In this document: positions 46,174 to 58,527 of the stretch, piece after piece
Layout of the letters: each line of letters starts with the position of its first letter
Position numbering within the stretch: position 1 is the stretch's first letter
Source of the DNA: Terana coerulea
Taxonomy: Eukaryota; Basidiomycota; Agaricomycetes; Polyporales; Phanerochaetaceae
DNA: 64,000 bases
NCBI GenBank assembly: GCA_024811115.1
Contig: JAKOGH010000121.1
Span: 62,001 to 126,000, forward strand
Direction of reading: 5' to 3'
Position numbers and translations under genes: made by a program
The notes under the pieces: generated by a model
Databases searched by the model: none
What the model was told of the DNA's origin: nothing
Seen by the model: only the letters and a program-made list of their open reading frames with translations

Positions 46174-48630
46174 CTACACCATAGCCTTCGCCTTCCTCCG
46201 CCCGAGGCCCAAGAACCCGAGCATATTGCTGCTCCTCCGACTGGCTTTCTCAATCTGCGCGAGCTCCTCCTCCCATGCGCGAATGAGCTCTGACTTTCCC
46301 TCCTCCCGGCTGCGGCGCGCCTCCTCCGCGGGCGCTGCGTGCTGCAGCGGACGCACCCGGTCCATCCGCACCGCGCCGACCTCAGTGTGCACGAGCAGCG
46401 GGTCGCCGTCCTCCTGCCGGAGCTGCGTCGGCGGGTAGTCGCGCACAGGACTCGTCTGCCCGGCGCGCAGCAGCGCCATCGCCCGCCCGCCGCCGATCCC
46501 ATTCATCCCTGAAAACTCCGTGTTCAACGTCTTAAATCGAGGACTCTCAGGGCTGTGCTGTCCACCTTGCAAGCCAGCGTGTTCGCCGTCTGTATGCAGC
46601 TTCGACCACTCGTGTCGGTCCACCGAGAACTTGTTCCCGCTGAACGACCGGCCGTGGCCGTGTTTCCGCTGCGAACTGCTGCCAGAGCTTGAAGCAGTGT
46701 CATAACCATTCGTCGGTATAGGAAGAGGGACGGGGACAGGGATCGCACCACCGACGCGCACGTCGACGCTTTCGCGAGGGCCTGCGGATGTATGCGGGCG
46801 GCGTGACTTTTTGGGTTTGCCCTTGCCTTCTCGGAAGACGGGGAGGTGGCGAGGAGGGCTGACTGGGTGAGACGGGTGGTGGTAAACTCGATGCGGGCGC
46901 TGAACCACTCGACGATCGAGGAACAGCGGAAGGAGTTCCTGCGCTTTTGGGAGGCGTGTACACCGGTGTTGCGCCGATAGTATGAAACTGAGCGGGGCTT
47001 GGAGGGGGCGACGATGACATTGCCGAGGGCTCCGTTGATGCGGCAGGAGATGTCGAGGCTCTGCTCTTGGATGCTGAGGCTGAACGCGCTTCGGCGAATA
47101 ACGCGAGACCTTGCCGGCGCTCGGCGTCGTTCGTCAGGACGACTGACAGTTCTCTTGGTGCAAGGTCGATAGATTCAGTCCCTGAAGGCGACGTAACAAT
47201 AACCTACACCGTCGTGAAGAGCGAATTCAATTGTGTTGACTTGGAGACGTACCTTCACCCGCACCCAGAAGCTGACTGCCCCCAGACTACCTCTCATAGT
47301 CTCGCCCATTGCCCACCGCGAATGACTCCGAGCTGCCGGCCACTGTAACGAGATCGTCTTGTTCCACACACCCGTTTCCCGGTCAAGGCCGAAAGATGCC
47401 CCTTCAGCCGCGGCAACTGTGGTCGTCACTGTTTTGTGGCATGGTGTCACGGGTGGACCGTAAGGACTGGGTAATGGCGTTGTCGGAGACTGAGGTTGTG
47501 ACGACGAGGGCGCCGAGGTGGGACTTGAGTTTGGCGCTGACTGTGTCATCAGAGGTGTCCGGGATGTCACGGTGCTAGTCGACGTGGTGGAGTCCAGTGT
47601 GGTCGTACTATGTGATGGCGCGGCATAAGCGAAGCCGTCGTGCTCCACATGCTCCCGCTCCGGTAGACTGCTCGAGACGACTATTTGAGGCTGGTTGGAG
47701 GACGCTGGTTGCGACGTTGTCGGGTCAAGACCATGCAAGTCAATGCGCCGTTCGACGAGCAGAGAAGCGCTTCGTACCGACACTGATGGGTCGAGTGGGC
47801 GAATGAAGACAGAGGTGAATAGAAGGTCGGAGGGACCTATTGGGAATGTCGGTGTGGACAGGTTGTAGTGTAGGACTGGAGCCTTGGGTTTGCTGGTTGC
47901 AAGCGAGAGTGCAGGTGTCGATGATGATCCAGATGCCAATGGTCCCGACAATGAATGGGATGATAGAGGTGATGGTGGAGGCAGTGGTGGAGGGATGTCG
48001 TAGCGAATGAGGAGAATGTCGAACTGCTTCAGCAGCCTCGACCCGACTGAAGGTGATGGCGCGTGTTCGAGGACTGTCAATAGGATGAGCGCATATAGTG
48101 AGGTGATCAGACGTAGACATGTATAGGCGGGCCGATCGAGCGTCCGGACATGAATTGGCAGATTAGGACATGACAGATGAGCGCACGGGGAGCAGATGGT
48201 CAAGTCCTCGGTCAGAGCCAGGCGGAGAAACAGACAAGATATGGCACCCACCAGCTTCTATTCTCCAGAATGTCCGGTAGTCCTGGTAGTGCGCGGTGCT
48301 GAAGCCCGCGACACGCTTTGGCAGTGTGATCTTGAACGGCGACTCAAACTCTCCCAGGTCGGCGTAGTCTTGCCCGTCGGGCTTCTTCCATAGCGTCTGG
48401 CTGTAGTCGACGAGGAGACGCAAGTGCGTGCCACCCAAACGGGTCTGCCGAGACTCGTAAGCGCGAACTGAGACGGTGAGGGACTTGGCCTGGATGGGCT
48501 TCTGGTCCTCGTCAAGCCGGGTGCGTACGAGGCCGTCCACGCGCACTGGTGTCAATCCAAGGTAGCCCTGGAAGGGGAAGTGGCGAGTCCCTGAGTTGCC
48601 CCGGGTGGTGGAGAGGGAGAGCTGCACCAT
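46174..48630 (-). CDS. Arrestin-domain protein
   Basis: Exon 1 is 48630-48252 and exon 2 starts at 48073 after a 178-nt intron. The N-terminal part reads as an arrestin fold of beta strands: FPFQGYLGLTPVRVDGLV, LTVSVRAYESRQTR, HLRLLVDYSQTLWKKPDG and FKITLPKRVAGFSTAHYQDY, then FDILLIRYDIPPP, PVLHYNLSTPTFPIGPSDLL, WPAARSHSRWAMGETMRGSL and VRVKVRLQVNTIEFALHDG. A long Ser/Pro-rich region and a charged tail (ELIRAWEEELAQIEKASRRS, MLGFLGLGRRKAKAMV) close it. Fungal arrestin-related proteins often link Rsp5-type ubiquitin ligases to membrane cargo; I see no clear PPxY motif. Frame breaks occur near 47200 and between about 46830 and 46950. The fold call is from the pattern of conserved strands. Confidence 0.68.
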
Positions 48631-49263
48631 GGTGGGAGAGGTCGCGGGGCGGGAGCAACACGGCGACGAGAGACGCTAAGACGACGAGGGCGGGGTCGTG
48701 GGGGACGTCCGAGACGACGGCGGCGAGCGGTATGGGGGAGAAGGAGAGGGGGAACTGGGCATCGAGTGTTCATGTGGGTGTATCTTTGTATGGAGAAAAG
48801 ATGGAATAGCGTTTATTGGATAGAAGCACAGAAGACGCATCGACCGCTGATGATGGCTTTGATCGTATTCCCCGCTTCTCTCGTCGCCTTTAATTATTTT
48901 GGGCTCCATCGGAGCCTCGACCGGCATCCTCCCACCCTCCTGCCGGGTCAGAACACGCTCTAAAAACAGGGAATATTCGCACAAAACATACGCTTTAGCC
49001 CCAACTGGCCGCCGCGATGCGACACCGTCAGTCACGCTGGTAACGGGGTGCTTCTCCCGGTCACGTCTTCTTCGTGCGCCACCAAGCTCGGCCGCCATTG
49101 CATCCGGACACTCCCCATTTTTGGCTCCGTTTCGCACGCTGCCGCGTCGCCGCGGCTCATCCGCTTTGGGTCAAGCGGCCGACAGACGCCCGCTTCCCCA
49201 CTTTCGGTCTCGTCGCTTGTGACGCTGTGCGCTTCGCAGCGACTCTCAGCTACCGACGGCCAC
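48631..49263. promoter_or_regulatory. Divergent promoter region, arrestin gene / SLC35F6-like
   Basis: 633 bp separate two head-to-head start codons. No coding sequence is supported. Confidence 0.5.
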
Positions 49264-52128
49264 CATGCCGTCCACTCTCTATGTCCCCATCCTCATAGCG
49301 GGCATGCTCATTACGGTAGGGTTTACAGTCGCTTTACCGTGAAATAATCCGACCTTCTTGCGCAGGGCTCTAGCAATTCACTATGGTCCAAGTGGCAGGT
49401 GAGTTCAACCCGCGTAGTGACCTGCTGGCAGATACCTTTAACCGTAACGTACACCCAGGACATGCAATGCGTGGAGAATTGCGACGACCCTAACCCAAGG
49501 CATCATGTTCTGTATGAGCAGCCGGTCTGGCAGACCCTGCAGATGTTCCGTACGCAGTCTCCTTTGCCACGCTACGATGATGCATGCTTATCATTTACTC
49601 GTCCTCTCTACGTCTCGGCCGTGTCACCTTCCGCCACAGTCGGAGAGATGCTCTGTACGTGCTGTCACACACCTCCACATACCCTCCGCGCTTACTCCCA
49701 ACGTGAACGGCACATGATACTCTATCCCTATTATAACCACTCCCATCACAAAACACAATCTCCCTGCCTAACAACAAACAGGCTTCCTCCCTGTGATATT
49801 CACCCTCATAAATGCACGCAGGAAACGTGCCCAGCCTTCAGTCCACCTGCCCACTGAAGCGTCCGCCGAGCAGGATCTTCTTGCCGCCCCGCGGCTTGAC
49901 ATCAACCTTTACGGACGAAATCGATGGAGACGATGCGCTCGCGGGGCCCAAGGAAGTAGGGGAGGCGAAACCGATGCGCGGATTCGCGTATATGCTTCTG
50001 TGGCTTCCTGCTGCTTGTGACCTCACTGGCACGACGGTGAGTGACGTTCAAGACATAGTGGCAGGCCGGCGGCATTTTTGCGACGAATTGCCTGGCGATT
50101 TCTACATACCACCGCGCATCTGCCCAGTGCTGCATTCTACCATCTCTCTTTTGCCCGTTGCAGCTCGCCCCGAATCCGGATCACGGGACGTGCATGCGGA
50201 AGAGGAGAAGTCGCCCGGCACAAAGGATGCTGGGTCTTCTGAGGTTCTGCCTGCGGAGCTATACTCTTCTGGACTGCCGCGCGGTGCTCTGCTGGGCTCA
50301 GATGTGACCTCAGTGCATGCACTTCCACACCACATCTACCTCCGCCTCTCTTCTGGCCTCCAATGTGTGTTGTCGCTTCCGAGCTGCCCGACAGCACGGA
50401 AAGTGGCCCACCGGTTTCCATCGATGACTTTCTCCGTGTCATCGTGACGTCCTGCTATGGAAAGAGTCTAACACGTTGCGTCGAGTCTAAACCGTCTATA
50501 CGTTTACCCTCCGATTATACGTGACATTAACTAACGTCCATTTTTCCTTCTAGCTCATGAACATCGGCCTGCTCTACACGCCGGTGTCTATCTACCAGAT
50601 GACACGAGGTGCTCTTGTACTATTCGTCGGTATTCTGAGCGTGCTCTTTTGAGCCGCAGGCTCTGGTTGTATCAGTAAGTGTTTTGTCCAACCCTGTTTC
50701 GCCGAGCATCTTGGTAATCTGTGCTGACTGTCTACTTACATAGATGGCTCTCGCTCGTAACGGTTATGGCCGGTGTTTCCCTCGTGGGATTGAGTGGCTC
50801 TATGGTCAAGGATGCCGTGAAGGACGCTTCGCTTTCGCTATTCACATCGCTGGCGAGTTCGGCCGTGAACCAGACCTCGCCCACTGCGCCCGTACCGCCG
50901 CCAGAGCCTATCGAGGAGCCAGAGGTCACGAAGATCCTCATTGGTATGTGTCTTCACTTCAGTCTATCTCCGCGCGTCTGCTAAGCATGAATTCATTCTA
51001 GGCGTATTCTTCATTCTGTTCGCCCAAATCTTGTGAGTGCCCTTCCTTACTCTGTGTGCGTCTGCGCCGGGTTTCTTCTTGCGCAGTGCGCCCGCGCAGC
51101 CACTGCATCCGTGTTCGCTCGCCGTCTGTCCTCGAGACCACGCTTCTGCGGGCACGAGGTGTGCTTCCCATAGCTTTAAAGTTCCCTCTTTCCTTTTCCA
51201 CGCTCCTCCGAGGCGATGCACCATTCTATCTGTTTGTCCACCCCGTGCATGTGCCCTGCGCACGGCTTCCCTTCTGTTTGCGGCTGTGTGTTGTGTGGAA
51301 CATGTCTCGACTGTGGCGCTGACGTTCTTCGCACCTCTTGTTCCCAGTACGGCAACCCAGTTCGTCGTGGAAGGTGCGTACGGCGCGCTACGCTCTCTCG
51401 CACGCTCTGCTGACGCTTCCCGATGTGCAGAGAAGATCATGTCGCGCTACTCCGTCGCGCCGCTCATGGCCGTCGGCTGGGAGGGCCTCTTCGGCGCGCT
51501 CAGCATCCTCATCATCATGCCCATTCTGCCGCTCCTGAAGCCGACGCTCCCCGTCTCCGCGCAACCGTTCGTCGACCTCCAGCGCGGCTGGTTCCAGATG
51601 ATCCACACGCCCGCCGTGCTCTGGAGCGGCGTCGCGATCGCCTTCAGCATCAGCCTGTTCAACTTCTTCGGGCTGAGCGTGACGCGGCACGTCAGCGCGA
51701 CGGCGCGCAGCCTGACGGATACATGCAGGACGCTGAGCATCTGGATCATCAGCTTGGGCTTGGGCTGGGAACGGCTGGTCTGGCCGATCTCGGTGCTACA
51801 GGTCGGAGGATTTGGCCTGCTTGTGTAAGCATCCCTCGTCTTTACTCGTGTGCTGAAACGTCACTGATGCATTCTTCGCAGATATGGAACGTTCGTGTTT
51901 AACAACCTCATCAACGCTCCCAAGTTCGTGCGTCCCCGCGACACCGAGCTGTTCGCCCAGGACGACGAGAGGCGCGCGCTGCTCTCGCACGAGGCCCTCG
52001 ACGAGACGGCCGTGCTCCCGTCCGACTTGGGGCGCAGCGGCTACGACGTCGTGCCTCCGCACGGCTCGCACGCGCATGGCCCGACGCCGTCGCAGGGCCA
52101 GCAGCCGGAACACCCCAGAAGTGACTGA
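49264..52128 (+). CDS. SLC35F6-like multi-pass membrane transporter
   Basis: Eleven exons: 49264-49315, 49366-49398, 49459-49549, 49640-49654, 49782-50035, 50554-50674, 50744-50943, 51002-51032, 51348-51373, 51431-51824 and 51882-52128. Exon 4 is only 15 nt. Introns 5 (518 nt) and 8 (315 nt) are unusually long for this window. The product has about ten hydrophobic segments of the drug/metabolite transporter fold: YVPILIAGMLITGSSNSLWS, FAYMLLWLPAACDL, GLLYTPVSIYQMTRGALVLF, WLSLVTVMAGVSLVG and VAPLMAVGWEGLFG. The acidic C-terminus is cytosolic. SLC35F6 relatives sit in endomembranes or mitochondria; the substrate is unknown. Two frame breaks sit at homopolymers: CCCC at 49887-49890 and TTTT at 50647-50650, each one base short. 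Confidence 0.82.
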
Positions 52129-55100
52129 GCCAGCTTGGTCGCCACGGCTTAGCTCGTTGGACTGGACTTGGCGTGATGTTTTGACGAACCCTTGAACGTG
52201 TACACGACTCCTCTCGCTAATTGCTGGCTCGCGAGCATCATTATTTATACGTTATACCCCATTTTATTGGCTCAACGAACACCGCGTGCCAGAGACCCCG
52301 GATCCCAGCCGTATGTTTTCCGCTGTCCGAGAGATGTCTAGGCTAGCGCGATCGGTGCAGCCAACAACTCCATTATTGAATCTCGGGTCCGCCAGGACGC
52401 GGAGCGACCTCCGTCGTCACCGTCCCGCCCTCGTGCTGTGTGGCGCACTAGAAGCAGCGCGTTCTAGCGTGGAACGCCGCCAGGCTGCGTGCGCTGTGGC
52501 GACCGATGGCGCCCCGCTGACGTCGGGTGTTGCGCTCGCGAGCGAAGGCCGCGCCTTCGCGGGCTGGTCGCCTTGGTTCCCGCCGCGCTGGCCCCGCGCC
52601 GTCTTCTGCTTCGCGGCGTTCGACACCGAATCCGAGAGCCCCGAGCGGGTGTGGAGAGCAAAATGTGTCATAGGTGAGCGGCCCCCGCTTACTCGTCGCT
52701 CGTTGGGGCGTCGGCGTCGGCGTCGGCGGGCGGCAGGAGCTTTTCGGCCTCGCCAGGCGAATGCGCCGGCGGCAGGGGCCCCGGAGAGACTCGCGGGAGG
52801 GACAGACGCTGGAGCCAAGCGTTTATGGCCGCCTTTGATGCGCCATCAAACCTTAGGCTAAGCACCCTGGAAATTGTACTCCGCGGCGTCGAGGCCGGCT
52901 CGATTTGGCGGGCATTCAAAATCAACTTGTTCACTGTCCACCACGCTGCCAGCTGTTGCTATTCCACCGTACGCAACCTCTTTCTTTGCCTGGTTATTGG
53001 ATATTGACGAGCTTAGGAAAAGTACTAGTGTGATGCATTATCAAGTTCCCTGTGAAATAATAATACGGCTTGGAACGACATCACTTGCAGTGTCTGTGCA
53101 GGTGAAATTTGAACCTGCAGGACTAGTCTGTCCATCAGTGTGTTTTAGTTGCTGGTTGGTAGGGTCAAGCTGCCTAACCTTATGATCTTTTCTCAACTAG
53201 GCTAATATTGCGAGATAGATATAACTTAGTCTGCCGTTCTACACCAGAATGGTGATCACAGTTGCAGCAAGACATTTCTTAGGCGATTCCGGCCCAGAGC
53301 CTTGCATGGCTTGTTGGCGGGAATGCAGCAGGACGCCGCGGATTATCCTATACTCCGTCAACAATGCATCAGCCCACTCTGTCGCCGCCGGAAGGGTGAG
53401 GTAACTCTTCAGATCCTTGCCGTTATAATGGCCACGAAGTATCATTTTACCGTGGAAATATCACGCCAGAGATCTGCTATGGCGTACCACTCCAGGGCGC
53501 ATTCAAATTTGCCTATCTGCTGCTTCTGTTCCATCGAGAGCCGACATGGCCCCCGTGGCCTGAGTGTTCGCCTCCGTGCTTCGCGGTAGCTCGACCCTCA
53601 AGCTTCAAGTCCAGAAGAGCTCAGAATCACGTCCTCGTGAGTGGTGTGGTTAAGGTTGTTGCTGCAGAGGCCCAGACAAGCTGATTCACTGGTAGGATGC
53701 CGGTAGTCAACCCGAATGGCTCGTTATGCCGTGCCACAGTCACCTGGATCCAAACGTGTGAGGTTCCTTGCCAATTCCGCTGGATACGACGCCCTCAAGA
53801 GCGGAGTAGATAGCGTTGTATACTGCTGCGCAGCTAGCCGGAAGTAGCGGCCTGACGGACCTGACTGCTTGTAAACAACCGCTCTGAGGGCGAGCACAGA
53901 TGGCGGTGTGTTTTAATGTCGGTTTGCTATTGGCAGGGCTGCACTAATGGCCGGTATCCCGTCATTCAGTCCTGTCGGTGGTGCATGCGGCCCTGTGGAC
54001 TTACCGTTTGGGGAGTTCTCGCATGAATGCCACAGTGCTGAGGCCGTCTACGTATGTTTTTCCTGGACTCGCATCCGCTACAAGTCGCTCATGATTTACG
54101 CCAAAATGTCGCCAGGCTACTCTACGTCACTTATCCCGCGATAGACCACTGCGGTCGGAGAGATGTAGTCGTATTTGCCGTGCGTCGTTTTGCATGTGAG
54201 AATGTCGCGTATTTGTCGTTGACACCTCTTGTCAGCAAACGTACTCCGACCTTCTTCGGAGTTTCCAGCCATTTCCACCCCTCACATAAGTACATCGAGA
54301 AAACCCCAAAATTTCCCATAACCTTGTACAGCATCTGGAATATACACAAGCGTCCCCTGAGTGGTAAAATCGTCTTAGAATCGTCTTATAATTGGTAAAA
54401 TTGGCAGAAGGTGTCCAATCTCTGTAGTCGCCCGGGATTGTTTGTGTGACACTTATAATAATCTTGCAATCGGCATGCAAGCAAGTTAGAAGCTGGTTCC
54501 AAGTTGAGAAACCATCTCACTGCTTGCGGTCTGAGCAAATTTTGCCAGATTGTAGATTATTCTCAGCTCTGCGTGCTATATCATGCCAAATTTCTTCCAT
54601 TATTTTGCACATTTTTCATGTCTTGTCGCATTTCTATCCAATAACGCTTGTAAAATATTTAACAAAATTTTTGTGCGTAGATACATCTCGGGCGTTGCAC
54701 GCCGTAAAAATACCTTTGCGTAAGCTAGCTACAAATTCACATGCGGCGTGCCTGCAGAGACCCTGAATGAGATTCCTAAGCTGAAACAAGGAACCCAGCA
54801 CTGGAACACACCTTGTAAATGCCACACTGCCTCGACTGTATTCACACCACCGACTGCTGTCCTTGAAAGCTCTCCTTTCCCTCTCCTCATGCTGGCATTC
54901 ATCTGTCAGTAGTCAGACAGGGTATGAGGCAAAAACGTGTACTTATACCAGTCGTCCGTGCAGCAGCACGAGAACGAGAACAGGATCTAAGGTGTGTGCA
55001 GGTTATCAGTATAGGCATTTGAACTTGGTGCACGGTCAGCGCTTACGAGTGGGTGTGCGGAATCGCAGAGCTGCACATGCCTTATATGCACATGCAGCCG

Positions 55101-56555
55101 GCTGTTGAGTCAGCACAACCAAAACAGCGCTGGCTGCGCACTGACCTAGGATCTAAGACATTGTTAACGAGCTGTCATATCCCACCCTGAAGCGTTACCC
55201 TACGTGACAGCCGCACCCTGCACGCCGTAGGTCCTAGGACGCCGGCAATGACAGACTCTAGTCATGCTCCGGGCTCCACGCTGTATGCCGTCTATTCAAG
55301 ATTCATGGTGCGGCGCTTCAACGGTGGTGTAAGCCCTCATACGAATTCCCGCATCTCAGAGCCAGCATGCACAGAGGCGGGCGAGGTCGGAGGATATGTC
55401 TATGCCAAGAATAGAGGACAATACGCATTTTTGTAGTGCATTCTGTTAGGGTAGGCAGAAAGACTGTAATTTACTAAAGGTGAGTTGACTCGGACAGCAT
55501 TCAGATGATTGGGTTATACTCACCAGAGTTTCCATCAGCCTCCGGCGCCGGACGTGAGAAATGATAGTAATGGGTGTTAAAAGAGTTCCAATCCTTCATG
55601 AGAAAGACGCAAGCAGGTTGCAACTCACCATAATTCTTTCAGCAATGTTCCAAGTGATAGAATCGATACAAGCAGTGGAATGCGTACAAGCGTCTTACGG
55701 GTTGATCGGAAGCTTCTCCGAATATGGAAAGTGAGCGTCAAATCTACAAATCGGCGTAATCGGTAAGAGCCGCCAGGATTCCTTTCGATGTAGGACGCAA
55801 GGTGCTGTGCTATCTGTCAACGCACGCACGCTTGGGACTGGCCATGTGCGCGAAGCTTAACGGCCATTCGATTATGGCAGCCGTCCCGAGCGTGCTCGTC
55901 CGCAATCACCGAACGGTCCGCCCTCTGACATCAGGGTGTTTGCTGTAAGCAGCCTTCCCACCGTCGAACGTCGCCCATTGCACCCAGGACATTCGATTCA
56001 TCGGAGGGATCGCGGTGTCAGTACCCCTCTCTTGTCTTCTGTCGCATGTGCGCAACATGGTCTTGTAGTCCCAGATATGGAGGTTAGAGTTGCCAGCAAA
56101 CTTAGCACTGTATGCGCGTGCAATTCACATGCATCCGCCAGTAGCGTTTTGGTACCGGATCACTTGCTGGTAAGGTACTTCGGCCGCGCCCAGCATCCCT
56201 CTTTGCTCACATCCTCTCAAGGTCCTCCCCGAGTGCACGCACCTGTGTGCCACAGCACTATCTTTGTGCAGTCATTTTGACTTTCTCCTTCTAACATTGC
56301 AAGATGATTTGTTGACCATGCAGAGCCAATCGGAAGTCTCGCGCGGTCCACTATTTATTGAGATGTACTCTATGGCCCACTGAACTCACACACATAGCCA
56401 TATGGTGTAGACTTCCTATGACCGCTTCCCTTCGAGCACTGAATGCTGAGTACTGAGCACTGAATGCTAAGCGACTACTCAGCCGAGTAACGACCACTTA
56501 GCACTAAGCCCTTTAGTGCTCCGCCGAAGGTCAGTAGATATCGCAGTCCCGTACG
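52129..56555. other. 4.4 kb gene-poor region
   Basis: No gene is firmly supported. A minus-strand frame ending at 52689 has a plausible protein-like tail (FDGASKAAINAWLQRLSLP, then an Ala-Asp repeat from tandem GGCGTC units), but I find no upstream exons. 53000-55000 is more AT-rich than its neighbours and full of stops on both strands. The right end carries the palindrome at 56500-56520. Confidence 0.4.
56500..56520. repeat. Perfect short palindrome near a tandem duplication
   Basis: AGCACTAA and TTAGTGCT flank a 5-base loop. Just upstream, between about 56430 and 56470, GAGCACTGAATGCT occurs twice, so the area is built from related GCACT words. It lies 36 bp beyond the SHQ1 stop and might be part of its 3' end signal. 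Confidence 0.55.
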
Positions 56556-58247
56556 TCATAGCTGGGCAGGTAACATGCGCTCAACCTCATCTTCTGACTC
56601 GTCGTCGCTATCCGAACTACGGTCGATATCTTCCTGCGTGAGTGCTTCAAGCTCCTCTAGGCCCCAGCCGATGCTGCTTTTGCAATCCGCAGCGAGGCGA
56701 CGGAGTGGCCGAGTTCTCGCAGCGTCGCATCACTACATCCCAGTATGCATTAGCATCCACGGCGGAAGGAGTGAACCAAGACGTACCCTGCGCAGGCCTG
56801 CGCCCATACACAGAAATCCTCCGCCCATATTTTACTGTAGATGTAGTAGACCTCGTGGTGATCAAGGATGTCCTTCATCTCAGCAGACACCGCGCCACCA
56901 CGCGTTTTCCGCCTCGCAGCAAGGCCGCGACGTCAGCGCGGCACTTCTCGGCAAGGGCGAATGAACGATAGAGCGGGAACGCGAGCGATCGCCGGTACGA
57001 CGCGACGAACGTTGCAGCCAGCTCAGACGGGTGGAACGTCCCGACGTCTGGACGTTCTGGCGTAGACGCGTATGGTGGAGGGTCGAGAGCTGTGAAGGCG
57101 GGCACGAGCGAGGCGATCGTCCAACCGCTCTCTGGTGAGGGAGTCGTGCTGGGTCGTTCGCGAGTCGTATGCGTACGCGAACAGCAGCGACAGGAGCGTC
57201 AGGTAGAGGTCGTGCGATTGTTGCTGAGCAACAAGGTCTACCACATATGTTAGAATATTATAGCTGCGAAAGGCGCGGATGACGCTTACATTCTTTGCGA
57301 GGTAAGCGCAGTATAGCGGCGTTCTCTGCATCAGTGTACTTGAAATCCTGCTGTGCCGCGGTGTGCGGATGTGTCCACTTGATTATGTCTTGAATATATT
57401 CGTCATCAACGAAATCAGCCCTGGAGGGAGTCAAATACGTTCACCGTGTGAAGTTGGATCGCACTTACATGTAGTGTTCCTCGTCCCACTTCTCGTCTTC
57501 GTGAGCCAGCCGTCTTCGCCGGCGCTCAGCGGGCGGGCAACTTTCTGCGTCTGTCCCGAGCTCATTGACTTCATTCGGACTGTGTTCAATGTGTCGGAAA
57601 TACCCCGTGTACATATTCAAGAAGCCGTAGTGCTCCTGCGCCTGAGTCTTGAAATTTTCAAGAGGCTCCGGTACCTCTTGTTTTAGCTGCCAGTCATTTG
57701 CGGCCGCTGTGACAAGATAAGTTACATACAGGTTTTTTCTCATGAAACTAGCAAACATACCTTCGAGAATCTCTTGGTGGTCTAAGAACAGACCTTCTGT
57801 CTGCGCCACCAGCTCATCTTCTACAGACTCGGCAGTCTCCTCTGAGTCCAGCACCTCAATCAAAGGTCCTTGCGTCGCGGGCTCCGCAGGGCGTGGTGCT
57901 AGCAATTTGGCGAGGAGATCCAAATCCTGGAAGACTTGTCCAGGTACCGCCTTCGTCAATGTAACGGTCAGGAAGCCTGACCCCGGATCGTACTGAGCCG
58001 AGGCGTCGTCGTCTTCTTGCAGTGCATGTGTGAAGTTAAGGCGCAGATAATAGGGATTGATGTGGAGGGTGAACAACGTCTCGTCCACGTTTATCTCGAC
58101 GTCAGAGGCCTACTTCCAGTCCCGCAGTGTATCAGCCCTGCCGTGCGTGCGATGCAATGGAACTGTGCTCACTCGAATGGACGGGCAGTACACGGATACG
58201 ACGACGGCTTTCTCGGTCTGGCTGCACGAAAACCGCGGAGTGATCAT
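56556..58247 (-). CDS. SHQ1: SHQ1, box H/ACA snoRNP assembly factor
   Basis: Exons on the minus strand: 58247-58173, 58109-57761, 57706-57469, 57420-57290, one from 57237, and a last one after an intron that begins near 56788. The N-terminal CS domain is intact (MITPRFSCSQTEKAVVVSVY, INVDETLFTLHINPYYLRL). The SHQ1 domain follows: EHYGFLNMYTGYFRHIEHSP, DDEYIQDIIKW, LYLTLLSLLFAYAYDSRTTQ, SELAATFVASYRRSLAFPLY and HHEVYYIYSKIWAEDFCVWA. An acidic tail (EEDIDR-like, SSDSDDESEDE) ends at 56556. SHQ1 chaperones Cbf5/dyskerin before H/ACA RNP assembly. Breaks lie near 57140, near 56880 and at 56678-56681, where AAAA on the coding strand needs AAAAA. Confidence 0.9.
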
Positions 58248-58527
58248 GACACCGGCACAGCAGGAATGCAACGAGAGCAGAATGGACGCGGCCGGCGAAC
58301 TGAAGTGCTCCGGTGAAGGGACGAGGCAGCGCGAAAGCAGCAGATTCCGACTCGGCTGTGACCTCGATGGTCAAAAATGTTGGATGCCAGCAGCTGACAC
58401 AGAGATTTTGCAGCGCGTGCCGGAGAAAGCCCAGTCCGTCAGAAGGATATAGAGAAGCCGAGGGATGTAGCGAGAAGAGTCAAGTTGCACCCCGAGTCAT
58501 TCGCCCAAAGCCTTCACCACAACCGTC
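58248..58527. promoter_or_regulatory. Bidirectional promoter, SHQ1 / TRP2
   Basis: 280 bp between divergent start codons. I looked for TGACTC-type Gcn4/CpcA sites expected of amino-acid genes; TGACTC is in fact present a little inside the gene, at about 58579 in the first intron, but its role is only a guess. Confidence 0.5.

Noticed and set aside
52286..52861. 191-codon open frame in GC-rich DNA
   Set aside because: Arg/Ala-rich, overlapping equally open frames on the other strand, no recognisable family.
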